In this document: positions 40,301-53,128 of the stretch, in pieces
Layout: each line of letters opens with the position of its first letter
How positions within the stretch are numbered: position 1 is the stretch's first letter
Assembly: GCA_013433145.1 (NCBI GenBank)
Contig: CM024170.1
Span: 4,173,459 to 4,237,458 of the forward strand
Source of the DNA: Ascaris suum
Lineage: Eukaryota; Nematoda; Chromadorea; Rhabditida; Ascarididae
DNA length: 64,000 nt
Direction: 5' to 3'
Notes under the pieces: model-generated
Seen by the model: the letters and a program-made list of their open reading frames with translations, nothing else
The model's database searches: none
What the model was told of the DNA's origin: nothing
Made by a program: the position numbers and the translations under genes

Positions 40301-42976
40301 CGCATTTCGCAATAAGCTTCGAAGCAAACATTTCATCGATATATTTGACTGAATTCAACTATATCCAGGTGATTGATGTATATGGTTCGCAATTATCACA
40401 TCCACTCACTTACCCGCATTTCATGGAAATATACGATTCACCTGGAAAGGTGAGCATCCCTCTCAAATAGAGTAAAGAATGTTCCTTTTTTATGCATATT
40501 TCTTGAGAGTGAAATATTGGATTTTTGGAAAGAAACCTGAAAACTTCGTTCTCTATGTGATACTATGTCGATCTGGAATGGTGGCGAGGGAATACCGTTG
40601 AGTTTATCGACGGAAGTACTTCCTATCTGAGAAGAAACGAAAAAGGTCGTTTCTAAGCGTGGCTCTTTATAGAAAGTGTTGAATAAGAATTGTGGACTTT
40701 TCAGTCATCTCGTCTCCACTCCACAGAATCACTCATGAGGTTCTTCTCATCTCTATTCTTTGAAGCTAACTGCGGAATTACTGTATTTCCGATGATTCAG
40801 GCTGCGAGATTGTTAAGTGGCTTGTAGCGGTTGAGATCCTATCAGAGACTCGCAGTTTTTTTCGCTGCTATAATTTCTTGAACGCCCGATCATCATTATG
40901 GTATTCTCGTTCTCTCAGATCCTCGTCCTGAATCTGAGATTTGACCATCGCATAAGGCTTGATTTAGAATGATGCAGGTAATTTTCACCTTCAGCACATA
41001 CACCGGTGTGTTTGTTGATCTTGTACTTTTTACCTTCAGGAAGAATACGATCGACTTCGTCAACTAACTTACGTTGGAGTTCATGTTATTGTTATTTGCT
41101 ATTCGGTCGGTTGTCGTAATTCATTCAGGAACGCCGAGAACCGGGTGACGATTTGTTGTACTGATGCTCTGCTTCACCATAGAAACGGTTTTAAAAGTTA
41201 CAGTTGAGAATGAGCGCCACTGTCTGACCACGCTCGTAACCTTCTCATTCCTCTGAAAATGCCACGTATCCAGAATAAGCAGTCGCTTCACTGCTTGCAC
41301 TCACCTCGGCTTCCCCACTTTTTACTTATATTCTCTCCTGCAGCATTCTTCTCTGCCAGGGCATACGACTATTACGACCGCTACATTTTCTTTCTGGAAG
41401 TTGATCCATCCGATGGATCGCGGAAGGTTTAAAATGACACCAAAGGGTCGATGTGCTCCTAAGTCCTTTGTCAGTGTTTGGATGTTTGGCAGTTTGTTTG
41501 GGAATTCGCCATTCATGTCTAATCTTTTTTTGAAATTTACTTCAGAATTTGGTATCAGTCTTTGGAATAATTTTGAAAGAAAACATTGACCTTTGAAGAA
41601 AAAGTAAACATGGAAATTTAACCGTCGATGTTTGCTTCCTCTAATTAGAGAACCTCAATGATAGCTGACTGCTGATTTGAGAAGAGCAGATTTTGTGACT
41701 AGAACTAGTTTCGTTTAGAGGGCCATTATACTGTTAACAATGCATGACATGGAACTTATACCCAATAATTCAACGCATGCCGCCACTATGTTGAACATCT
41801 TATATGAACATTGCTTAATAGTATAAACTTACCCACATTTGCAAAACGGCTTCGCATCTTGCATGCTATTTGGACGGCCTTTGTTTATTTTTTGATATTA
41901 TTGTTTGCATATCAACTTCAGTTTCTGATGGTAAAATATTTGTTGTTGCTCTCATGAGCTTATGTGCGTTCAAAAAATTGCTTGCCATTGGTATGATTTC
42001 GCTCATAGACATTTTATCAGGCTATACAGATCACAGATATCAGGGAGCATTGTGCCGCCTATCATGCTAAAACGAGTCAAAATGCGCCTCTCTGATTTTG
42101 ATTATGTACCTGAACGAGGTATTCTAGTGATGAACCATATTTGCCTCCAGTATTTTTCACTTGCATAAAAGCTGATTTTTTACAGTGGGCAGACGAAATA
42201 AAATTGGGGTTGTGTCCAGAAAATGTGCCCATAGTACTCGCGGCCACAAAAATCGATATACGCAATGAGCCGAAGACAATCGAGCAGTTAGCTCGACAGC
42301 TTTACTCAGAGGATCAACTCGAACTCTTCAAGCTGGTCACTAAAGATGAGGGTGAGGCTATGGCTCGTAAAATTGGCGCATACTCCTTCGTCGAATGCAC
42401 CTTTCGTGATAAGGTTGGACAACATCAGTGCCTTTAACGAATACGCATTTTCTGACTGAAAGATTTATATTCTGCACATAGCACGAGAAGAAATCTTTAA
42501 GCCTATCACAGTTTGCAGTCGTAGTAAGAATAAATTTTAGTACTAAGGAAATTAGAGAGTTTTAGCCAACTTGGCAGCTGATTCCTTGGCAACTTGGTAA
42601 GTTGGCAACGCTGTGGTATAAGGAGAGCAGCTATGTTGACTTTTGCCTTCTGTCCCCTCAGCCCTGACTGCACGCTGACCCTCTCTACAACTTTCTGAGC
42701 CTCCAGAAGGAATTAGTAGTTCCACACAAGATACCTATATGAGTCGATCTAGTACATCTCTTTGATTAATTACCTTGATAGCAACCTATAATATTAAGCG
42801 TGACATAAATTTTCGAAACATGTCGATATTTTTAGTCGGGCGTGCTAAAGGTTTTTCTCGAGGCACTGTGCGCTGCTCTGGAAGCACGTGACGCAAAAAA
42901 TAACGAACAAACGACAGCAGAGAGAGCGAAGCTTTTGAAAAAACTCAAAGGCAAAACTGTATGTGCAATCTCATAA
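37381..42976 (+). CDS. Divergent Rho-family small GTPase with CaaX box, 6 exons, 266 aa
   Basis: A Rho/Rac/Cdc42-type molecular switch, expected on membranes and controlling actin. Exons are 37381-37515, 38177-38287, 40369-40449, 41040-41144, 42186-42413 and 42836-42976, all phase 0 and GT-AG. Residues 1-45 are a Ser/Asn/Gly-rich extension. The P-loop GDAGVGKT is at 56-63, with Ala at the position of Gly12. The effector-loop Thr (YEPT) is residue 82. Switch II reads DSPGK (105-109) in place of DTAGQ, so the catalytic Gln61 is Lys. EEYDRLRQLTYVGVHVIVICYS follows at 110-131 (split here by nothing unusual). TKID is at 165-168, a Rho-type insert follows, and the G5 motif is ECTFRD instead of xCSA. 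The end is lysine-rich then CAIS, a prenylation box. It resembles nematode CHW-1/Wrch-like and CRP-1-like atypical Rho proteins, and the Ala at position 12 recalls CHW-1, but orthology cannot be fixed here. An alternative or extra N-terminal exon is possible at 37851-37955. Confidence 0.9.
40012..40305 (-). pseudogene. Coding-like sequence nested antisense in GTPase intron 2, possibly frameshifted
   Basis: On the minus strand an open frame includes SAVKFAASFLDHARLQYLKV and VIQGAQSMILARTNGECMEF, then near 40085 coding character moves to another frame (VTEKEVKPLETSVDVFISS, EVEGEIGAFP, stop at about 39978). The switch suggests one frameshift in a former coding copy, or a small exon junction that I could not place. 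It lies wholly within the 2.08-kb intron 38288-40368 of the Rho GTPase. No family recognised. Confidence 0.25.
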
Positions 42977-45794
42977 TGCGATCCTCTCAGAGTGCGGGGA
43001 GAGGGAAGAACGAAGGCAACGGGGGGATTATTGATGATTTCATTAGAACAGAAAGAAAAAAGCGAAGATTGTTCCATGTTTGAAGTTGAAGAAATTCGTA
43101 TAAATATATCAGGTCAATTTCAATCGAATTCAAAGAAATTTGGAATATTTTAAATGGAACTTCAATTTTCCAACATCATTTGAGTGGAGATTATCATGGA
43201 AATCATTGCCTCTGTATCTTTTCCGCCCGTTCACCTTAACAAATTTGCTCGATGAAATTTAGTTCAAATAAGCGATGGATGTATACCATATAAGTGTTAG
43301 AAATACATGACTGTGCATTGTACAAGTAATATATATGGAAAGGTATATATTGTGCGGACGATTTCGGTGATGTATCATTATGCGATGATTATAAATCATG
43401 GCCACACTTTCCCTTCCCTCATGTCCATAGTAAAAAAAGCGGTCCCCATTTCCCCTTTGTTCAGAGGGGAGAAAATCTAAAAATCAAATAGAGCGCCATC
43501 ATTCTATTGCATGTCTCATATGTTAGTGCGAAAATACATTGAAATGTGATTCATATATTTGGAATGTGGAGAATAAGTGCTAAAAAAGTTTATTTCAACT
43601 TTGCAGCAGCGTACTAGCGATGATTGTTTTTTATGCTCTGAGCATATCTCTAAAAAGAGCTGCTTCGGCACAATTGTATCGTCATAGTGCCTTGTGCGAT
43701 GCGTCGTCTTCCAGCTACATTTGATGATAGTCAAGAAGGCATGAAGGGTCCGTGCATAAGAAGCTGTTGGGTTAACGTGCTGCCAAACATGAAAAACGTG
43801 ACCGAGACGAGGAAGTTTTTTGCTTTTCTGCTGCTTTGGAGCAAGTATTTTATAATTAGATGCTGCAATGGGATATCCGATGAACACTCGAAGATCCCCA
43901 CAAAGATCCACTTTCAGTGAATATCTGCAAGAACGGAAAAAGATGTAATAATGCACGGTTTGCAGAGTACATTCAATCATGAACATTTATCAAGTGATAC
44001 CTACCGCATTTTGCATTCAATAGGCAATATCGTTCAATCTTAACAAGAAGTTTAAGCTGATTTTGCGCATAAATTAGCGTAGCGATTTCTTCCGCTAACT
44101 GCTTCTTACGTCGTTGTCATTAAAGCCGCTCAGTCAGTTCAATATAAGCCTCCAGAGAAATTATTCATCGATTTTGGCCTCATGAAGCCGGAAATTTTTA
44201 GTAAGATTAGGCCATTTTATTGAACGAAATTGTCTACAGAAATTATCTGCAACACCGATAAGCTCTATAAGAGAATGAAGAGGCTTGAAATGTTTCCGTT
44301 TATGCAAGTATGGTCTCGTTTATGAGAACTTGCGCAACGGAAGTCATTCCACGGTTCCTTTCATATTTTTGTGATGTAAAGTGCATTATTAGGACAATGA
44401 TGAATACTACTCCTTCCGTGAAAATCCCTTTAAAAACGGAATAAGATTAAAGAGCATTCAAAAGGTCCCCCTCCCCTTCAAAACAAGAGATTGACGAACT
44501 TTTAAGACAGCATAAGAACTCCAAATTCTCAAGGACTTTAAATGTTGTTTTATTTAAAACCACCGGGTGGCTTTTCCTCACCCCGTTACAACAGCTGTCA
44601 CGAAGAGAATATGCGTCGATATAACGGACGATGAACGGCAAATGATTAACCGACGATGGATGTGTGCGTGTGCGATCGGTGATGCTCGTCAGGCTTGCGT
44701 ACTTACAAGGCACGCAGTCCGGGCGCGATGAGTGCACGCGTCGCTGTTTGTGTTGCTCGCTTGTGATTTCCTGTTGTGCCCTGAAGTCGATCCATCATGT
44801 GCTTGCTGCCGACCACGCTCACGTGTCATCACTAGCCATTGATTTTTCCGCATTCTATCCCCATGCATTCCATACTGTCTTTTGTTCCCCTCTCTGTCGT
44901 TCATAAAACAATTGTTTTCACCCTTTTCCATCACCGTCACCCCTTCCCTCCCCTCATCTCAGCTGTCCTTTCCCCAATTTCACCATAGTAATGTATATAG
45001 AATCCTGTGGATTGTCGAACGATTACTGTGGCAAGGATGGAACTGAAGTTAAAAGAGATAGAACGATGAAAGATGCATTTTTGATTGCAAAGGTCTTTGA
45101 TGCTAGAAAAATGAACCGACGTTAGTCTGTAATGCTTCGTAGAAGGCGGTTCTGCCGCTTTTGAGCTGATATTTTTTCACCGTCGTTGCTTTTTATCTTT
45201 GTTGGATCAACCTGCGTGATTGACTACCTGTTTATCTTTTCTTTTTCTTTCAAATCTTAAGTCGTGCTGCATATTTTCATATCTTGTTCGAAAATTAACC
45301 GCTACATTTAAGAATGTGTGGGGAATTTTTTTCACCTCACCTTGATTTTCACCTCTTTTTAATTGCCAATCGAAAGCGATTATTAACCTTCAATCACCAT
45401 TAAATTGTATAGTTCTTTTTTCTTCTTTTTTTTTGGTTTTGCATGCTTTTGCGTCTTACTGCTGCATTTCACAAATATTTCCGTATATCAGTTTCTTCGA
45501 GAATTTCTGTGATACGGATGACGCGTGTAACAATTCATTGCTGCGTTCGATGTTCACTGCAGCCGTTGATTGTCATTTATAGTGCAACATTTCGTTGAAA
45601 AATATCTGATGTTATTTGCGTTACCTGTTGCATTTATGCATTTGTCAACTTATTTTCTCGCCGGATGTTGCCATAGGTCAATTTATTGTTTTTGTCATCT
45701 TGTCGCAAAAAAAAGAAGTAGTCGTTCTCTCCGACCAATTCTCTAGGATTATTTTATGCCAGAGCGCATCATAGTGGCATGATATTCATGCTTA

Positions 45795-45898
<104 letters not shown>

Positions 45899-46291
45899 TG
45901 TATCCGACACTGTCAAATTATGATTAGTCGAAATTTTATTGACGGAATCGATGGATGTAATTCAAGTCGTAGTACCGCTTTCTCCGCTAAATTTTGTGAT
46001 GGTTCCTTGAGAATTGTTTGAGTTATTGGTATTCAAAGAAGCCATCAGATTCTCCGACTGAATTTCATTATTTTTGAGTTGCGAATGAAAACAAAAAACA
46101 TTTTTCTTTTTATTTTTGGATTTTACAAAACTGATCACATTCATAGGATTGTGCATCATTGAAAATTTATTGATTTTTTTTTTCAAAAATGTTTGAGCAA
46201 CTTTTCAGCGTGGCAGGCTGAAGCTTAGAAGCGCATTCATTGCCAGTATTTTCGGCTATTTAATTCGTTTTTGGGAGTATTTACGCACAAT

Positions 46292-46305
46292 GGGGGGGGG
46301 GGGGG
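46292..46305. repeat. Poly-G tract, 14 bp
   Basis: Uninterrupted G run followed by TGGGGG, upstream of dispersed repeat copy 2. Confidence 0.95.
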
Positions 46306-46456
46306 TGGGGGAAATACACAAAGAGAAACAATCGTGCACATCTGTTTGCTTGTTTTTGCTACGAAGTTATATTATTTGATTCGCATCGCAGCATAATGCT
46401 GTCATATGTGGCGCATATGTCACACACATGCATTCATAAGAATGCTTCACAAAACT

Positions 46457-46985
46457 ACTGTAAGGGTCAATAAATTATAGATCAATTGCTTTCGGGCAGA
46501 GCAGAGGAGCGATGACTAAAAGACAGCAAACCATCTACAAATGCCTGGAGGCAAGGGTCGGTGCGTATAAGAGGAGAGCGTAGCTGCTTACAGGAATGTG
46601 TGCTTCTAGCTATTTACGTCGAATGTTGTATTAGCGAGGGCGGTTATGGGCCTTAGTGGTTCCTACTTGAACAGTGAAGTGACTCGGGGTGAGCAGTGTC
46701 TGGTGCTGGTTGGCGTGAAGGTAGCACTGTTCGTACCACGAGTCCGCGGGAGCGACGGTCTCCCCCCCCCCCCCCCCCCTTCCTTCCCCTTCCCATAGAG
46801 TTGTCCCTTCCGCTGTTACTGTTGTTGACTTTTCTTGAGGCTTAGTTTTAAAAAACAAATTCTTGTCTTGTTGCCAGATTACACAGTATCAGGTCGAGCA
46901 TCGAAAGAGAAGGGATTTGCGTATCGTTCAGGGGCAAGCTAAAGGTAGAGGCCAAAACAGGGACCTTTACCTTTGCACTATATTT
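46457..46985 (+). repeat. Dispersed repeat, copy 2
   Basis: Second copy of the element at 3095-3620, same strand, also with an internal 18-bp C tract (46762-46779). It ends about 230 bp before the exon at 47218. Confidence 0.8.
46762..46779. repeat. Poly-C tract, 18 bp
   Basis: C run inside dispersed repeat copy 2, at the same place as the tract in copy 1. Confidence 0.95.
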
Positions 46986-47217
46986 ACATCCACTTTAGTA
47001 TTTGTATCAAATCATATATTCGCTTTTGTTTATGTACACATATAGATGAGCACTTGATAATTTTCTTATTGAATTATCCCGATCCGTATTGCCGCTATTG
47101 ATCTGGTTATATTATTGATCCACTAGGGCATGATCAATTCAAACTTTTGGTTTCTTTCGACGTTATCAAGTAGGAATCCGTCTTATATTTTATTCAAAGA
47201 CGTAAATAATTTTGCAG

Positions 47218-47754
47218 GAAATTATCACAGCTGCAAAGCTGTCAGCAAATTTCAAAAAACATCGCTCACAGTTTCGCGTCAACGTTTCTTTCAAGAGCAC
47301 AAATTTCTCTTGCAGTTCGCATATGCCTCATTGCTCGATATTATCAACGGTGCGGTGAGCTAGTTGGGGGTGCAGAGATATCTTCAGCTTCGCCATCTTT
47401 TGAGTTCCGCGAACACTTCATAGCGCAGCTATTTCCTCGCGCATCTTCGAGTCGAAACACTGAGGTTTTCCTCTTTTATTCGTTGATGTGAGTCCCCGTC
47501 CTATGTCTTTGTTTCACGAAACAAAACATCTCTGGTTTATGTTTTAATGACCATCGAATTCGTATATAAGCAGCAATAATTCCCATGCAACTACGCTATC
47601 TTCCACTAATTACGCTAGCAGAGGCTGCAAATGTAAAGCGAATGCTGAACGTTTGTTTCAGTGTTTCACCTGGCGTGCTGAAGAAGGTGAGGGCTTTCAG
47701 CGTCTTCTATCCTCTCCATTGTCCGATGCCGAGTTCTTCTATTCACCCTCTTGA
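47218..47754 (+). CDS. 3' end of an unrecognised gene, two exons
   Basis: Exon 47218-47354 sits between a strong acceptor (TTTTGCAG) and a strong donor (GCG then GTGAGC). It joins in phase 2 to 47574-47754, which ends in TGA. The joined frame gives about 105 residues: a basic Ser/Thr/Asn-rich part, then a Cys cluster (GCKCKANAERLFQC) and a Ser/Glu-rich tail ending in FFYSPS. All three frames are open across the first exon, so its frame was chosen because its phase fits the next exon; that makes the N-terminal half less certain. Entry is phase 0 and the upstream exons were not found; a dispersed repeat occupies the space just before. An alternative is that the second exon ends at a GTGAGG donor near 47692. 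Function unknown. Confidence 0.45.
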
Positions 47755-48485
47755 ACCAGGGGGTAGGAGTTCAGGAAATTTAAGCTCTTCAAACGAGCCC
47801 ACCGGAAGCGACATTTTGCGCGAGGGTTCAGATATTTTCCTATGTTCTCTATACAATTTTCTTTTTCGTTTTGTTTCTTCAGCATAATGATAAAAGTGGT
47901 ATCATCCAACTCCGCCATTAATACTTCTTTTTTAATTGTTTTGAATGCGGCTGTCATCTTCATAAGTAAAGTCGTTTATTGAGATAGCTTCAGCTTATTG
48001 CAGGATTACTAATGAGGCCGCTCAGAGATAATTTTACACTTGAATCATTCATTGCACAGAAAGCCAATTCATACCGGTTTCTTAGCTGAAGCTTGGACCC
48101 TTGCGAACCAATTGTAGCAAGTTATGGGGGTGAACGGGGGAGGGTGGAACAATTTTGTGCAAATAGAAAAGAGCGAGATGGGAGAGTTTTTGTAGTATTG
48201 TTGGCTTTTTGCCTAACTCGTACATAGAGGCCAGCGATGTGTTTTCATTGGTGCGAGAATGCACTCGACACCAATATTTGCTTGCAAACAGATGAGCTGT
48301 TTGCCCTTGTTGCTGTCGCGCACGTTCACGCAAAGATAGCGGCGATTACTGACGTTTTTTGCAATTTTCAAGTGGAATCAAAGTTTTTTGACAGCCAGTT
48401 GTCAGCTAATGTCAACCAGTTGGAGTTCATATAGTATTGCTCTCATGCTGATATTCATTTGTGATTAGCTAACGGTTATTAGTTT

Positions 48486-48531
48486 GTGTGACCGGTCTAA
48501 TGGTCATTTGTGACCAGTCTAATGGTCATTA
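48486..48531. repeat. 23-bp tandem duplication
   Basis: Two units of the form TGTGACC-GTCTAATGGTCATT lie side by side with one or two differences. Confidence 0.75.
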
Positions 48532-48715
48532 GATTTGTCCATCGGCCCACTGCTATCTTTTTACTGTCGTATAACAGTGAATAAATTGATCTTTCAAAAA
48601 TTGACGTTAGAAGTTTGTTCATCCATTAGGGAAAAGAACAAAAATTTTAAATACCGCAATGCGGTCGGTGTGTAAAAGCACTCGTTTCGGAAGGTTCGTG
48701 CCGGTGTTTAGGTCC

Positions 48716-48809
48716 ATGAGGCTATTATCAGAAAGAGCCTCGTCAAAGTTGGCTAATTATCTGTTTATTTACCCTAGTTTGAGGCGTTCTTCCCGGATAA
48801 TAGCCTCAT
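48716..48809. repeat. 14-bp perfect inverted repeat
   Basis: ATGAGGCTATTATC (48716-48729) and its exact reverse complement (48796-48809) are separated by 66 bp. Confidence 0.8.
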
Positions 48810-49163
48810 TAAGCGAAAAGTTAGCATAAACTTTCTGAAAGAAACATTTGCTTTACATCTTCACGCGCTACATCAGCTGATTTACAAAGCTATACCTGGA
48901 TCTACCTGAAAATCAGGTTTGAAGGTCTTTCTTTGATGAGAGAATGATCTGAGTGAATTTGATTTAGAAAAGAATTATGGAAAGGCCATTTCTACTTTTT
49001 TATGCAGACATAACGAGTAAATTATAGCATCTGAAATGAATTCAGGCTAAAATTTCCTGCATGTGATGCCTTTTCAACTTTTTATGATCTTTCGCAAATT
49101 TGCATTCGCATTTATAAAACGCGTTATTGGTAAGGCTTTGCCTATGCGTTTATGTTTATGTAT

Positions 49164-49273
<110 letters not shown>

Positions 49274-51746
49274 GATTGCTGGAAAACCGCTAAAGTAAAA
49301 GTTGGGAGTGGTATTGATAAAGTCACATCCTAGATTGTTTTCTATACGTTTATTGAAGTCGATTCACCTGTTTAGAAGACAGTTATAATCACCTGAAAGT
49401 GCAAAGAATCTGCGTTGTAGCTTATCGAAATGACCGATGGAAACGGTGGTTTCCATTAAAATATGAATGCGCGCATGTATTTTTATTTGCTGACTCTTCA
49501 CGAAAGTGGCGGGTGTGCTGTTTGCGCTCACTCACATCTCGGACCACTGTGGTTGCTGGTATAATGGGCATAACTTGGCCCATAGGAATACATCGGATCA
49601 CCCATAGGCTCAGTTCCTTCCCATCGGTCACATTTCCTATGAGTTCCAGTAAGCTAGAGGTGGGTTTTCTTGGTAAATTTGCATATACAAATTGCCTATT
49701 TACGAGTATCTAAGCATTCGGTCGATCCAGCTGAGGAATAACGAAAAGCGTAAATCACTGTCTTCCCTGCACACTTTCGCACCTGTTTTGTTTCATATAC
49801 CTACTGAAACTATTGAAGAAAAATCGGTGAGTGCTGCATGTGTTTCCGTCTTTGATTTATTTATATGTAGCTATTACAACGAATGGCAAGTGCGTTGCCC
49901 CCATTGACCTGCGATTAACGCCTGCTTCTGGCAACATCGTCCTCGCCACCTTTCGATCGGCTGTTTCTATTCTTTGCTTTTCAAATAAGCCATAATTTTA
50001 TTCGATGAATAAGATGGAGGGGACTTACGAATTGGATATACTTTCTGTAAACGTTATAATCTCCTGAAAACTTCCTGACCAGTGATCATTTGCGGCGAAA
50101 AAAATATTGCTAGGATTTAGTGAAATGTTCAGAGGCGAGGAGACCTCCCTTTCTACTTTATATCCAGTGAATGAAATCGGTCGTAAAACTCATTGCTTAA
50201 GAAAGTAAAATATGCTGTTGTATTGCTTTCTCAACTCCACTTTTTGCGACAATGAAATTCAAGCTCCTCGCTCCTCGCTCATTTCCTCTCCTCCTTTTCC
50301 TTCGCCCTGCTTACCATCTCCTTGAGTCTTGAATGTGACTAGGTTGTTGTTTTTTCTTTTCGTTATTGTGCTCGAGAACAGCCGCCCTCATGTGTATGGC
50401 ATAACAGTCGTAAATCATAGAAGCTGTTGCAGCGCTATTTTTCTCTATGCTGTTTTTATTCCCTCTCTTCTAGTTGCTCCACAGTGGAAAATCTTGCAAA
50501 CTTCCTGAAATTCTTTTGGTTGTGAGTAAGAAATAAGGTTCGAATGTTGTCGTCGATTGAAACAGCGGTCACCGCGACGTTTTTATTTAGGAATTGGCCT
50601 AGGCCGTTTTTATGCCCGTTTTGCAAATTCCCACAGGAAGTGCATTCTAGCCGTCTTGCACCCATGTCGATGTATGTATTTGTCTCCCTGTCGATCGTCT
50701 GATCTGAATTCGCGAATCACGAGAACTACAACAATGAAATTTACTGAGCGCTATTCTAGGATGACGTTGCAGACTTACCTTTATTGCAACGACATCTTGC
50801 TTTACGCTTTTTGCAACGAAAAAAAAGATTTGCAAAAAGTGGATTCCATCGAATGCACAAGAAACGATATATGAGCCACAATGTCATCGATATATTCGAA
50901 GCGACGATAAAGTCGTGGCGGTCTGCATAGTACTCCAACTTCAGAGCAGCTTCTACATACCTGCTCTACACAAACGCACTTTGGTGATATCACATCTGCA
51001 GGTATGTATGTATGGAAGTCTGTCTGTCATCTGTATGATATGACAGCTCGAACACGGAAGCCACTGAAACTGTGGTTATCAATTGTGATCGGCTGATAGC
51101 TGACATTGGTCCGTTAGCTGTAAAAGAACTAATCGACATTTAGAGTTGCAAAAAAATTGCAAACATTTAGCACTGATCTATCACTTTCCAGGAAGATTTT
51201 TGCGGGCACTCGAGTTTATAAATATACAAAGGCATGCATATTAATTAGTTATTAACGAAATCGGTTGTTCAGGCAAGGGAGGTGTGAAAGCTCATGTCCT
51301 GCCAACTTCTTTATCACGCTTTTTTACTTGTTTGTACTGATGATTTCATAATGACATCCTCTGCGGACTTTCCGCAATCAGTCACTTATTTGGAAAGCAC
51401 ATTAGGCAGCATATTCTATTGTTCTTTACGATTAATGCAAGTGCTGGCTTGCTTGCAAAACACATGACTTGCCAACGAATTTCCACAATTATTTCGGTAT
51501 TACAGGGATGATAATGATGGCTGTGGATGAGTGCTGTTCAGTTGTGAATGTGAGAGCGAAAATGTGTGTAGCAAGAGATACGTGTATCATGATGCGATGC
51601 AGCCGTTGCCTCCCTTTGAGTGCATACCATGCTCACATCCATCATTACGTAACGTCGATTGTATGTGATGTTTGCTCTGAATTTTGCGTTCATTGTAGTT
51701 CTTTGCAACAGTGCGTTGTCGGCGTTTCCTCGAGAAATTTTAAGGA

Positions 51747-51763
51747 GGGGGGGGGGGGGGGGG
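51747..51763. repeat. Poly-G tract, 17 bp
   Basis: Uninterrupted G run followed by AGGG. Confidence 0.95.
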
Positions 51764-53100
51764 AGGGCTGTTGAGAGAAGGTAGATGTAACGAAGGAAAA
51801 TTTTCGATGAAAAATGTTAATTCACCTGTTGTACAATGAAAAGGCACAGATATCTGTACAAAGAGGAATAAATTACTAAATGCACCTATATAGGGTGTAC
51901 CATTTTTTAGCTTGTGGTCGAAGAGTAGGAAGAGTGACCGTATACAAAGAATAGTACCCCCGCGTTATACAGATAGAGGATAGAACTGATGTTTTCGGCA
52001 GTTCTTAATGTTCTGTTTCTGTCATTTTCGTCATTAAAATTTTTTTTTTTTTTTTGAATTTTGTGTTGTATTTTTCCATTTTGAGCGTTGTTTAATATTG
52101 CGCGCCATTAATGAGCTCTTTTATTATTGCTCTGAACCCCGTGAGATGTCGATTCTAGGTCAGACTTACATTTGCATAGATTTCTTTGAATTTTGAGAAA
52201 ATTTTACATCTTTTTCGCCATAGTTTCAACTCATGAACTGAGAATTTGAAATTAAATGGGATATATATGTGAACTATTTCTTCGGATCGCACTAACCTAT
52301 TTTATGCCCGAGTGGTCATGGCCTTTATGACCAATGGTCACTTTAAAGTGCTCTAAATTTGCATATGATAATCATTCGCGCAACAAGTCGTTAATCGGAA
52401 AGAGTAGTTCCTTTAGTTGAAAATTTACAAAACCTACCGATTCGCTTACTACAATCACATCAGTAATTTACAATCACATGTAACATATATTAACGACGAT
52501 TGACATATTACGCATTATTGATTGATTTTGAAAATATTTCGTTTTTTTCTTCAAATATCTGATTGCGAATTTTCCTTATGCGGCCTATTGAAAAAAAGAA
52601 ATCGAGTTCTTCAAATCTTTCGCGCCCATCTCATCATTGAGGTATTTATAGTACATTAATGGTGCTATGTCCTTGAAGACGAACCTCTATACTTGAGCTG
52701 ATTATGCAATATTTTATGTTGTGACCATTAGGATTTCTCATATGGCGAACGTGTGTTTCTTTGAAGATTTTTTTTTCTTAGGGCTCCTATTTTTTAATTT
52801 TTCTTGAAAATATTTTTCATTTCTAATTAGAGTAATTAAAATAATTCTTGAAGTAATATTTTATTGACTTTTTTCTTTCTTTCAACAAATATATTGTCAT
52901 TTATTGTTTTCCGCATTTTCAACCTTTTAATTAGTATTTTGATTGAGAAATTTTCATTTTCCTTTGTAATGGAGATAATTTTATCGTCGAATAAAAGAAG
53001 CCAATGAAATTCCTCAATCCACATTTTCACACCGTCGACTTTTTTTCTCATCAATTTCCTTCCTCGTTCAACTTTCATCGGTCTGAAATGAGTTGATTGG

Positions 53101-53128
53101 TCGTTCGTTCGTTCGTTCGTTCGTTCGT
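53101..53128. repeat. (TTCG)n tetranucleotide repeat
   Basis: Seven TCGT units without error; GC-containing, unlike the TA arrays. Confidence 0.95.

Noticed and set aside
43516..43986. 156-codon minus-strand frame with FIGYP, recalling a copia-type retroelement
   Set aside because: The match is a few residues only; no integrase or reverse transcriptase motifs flank it.
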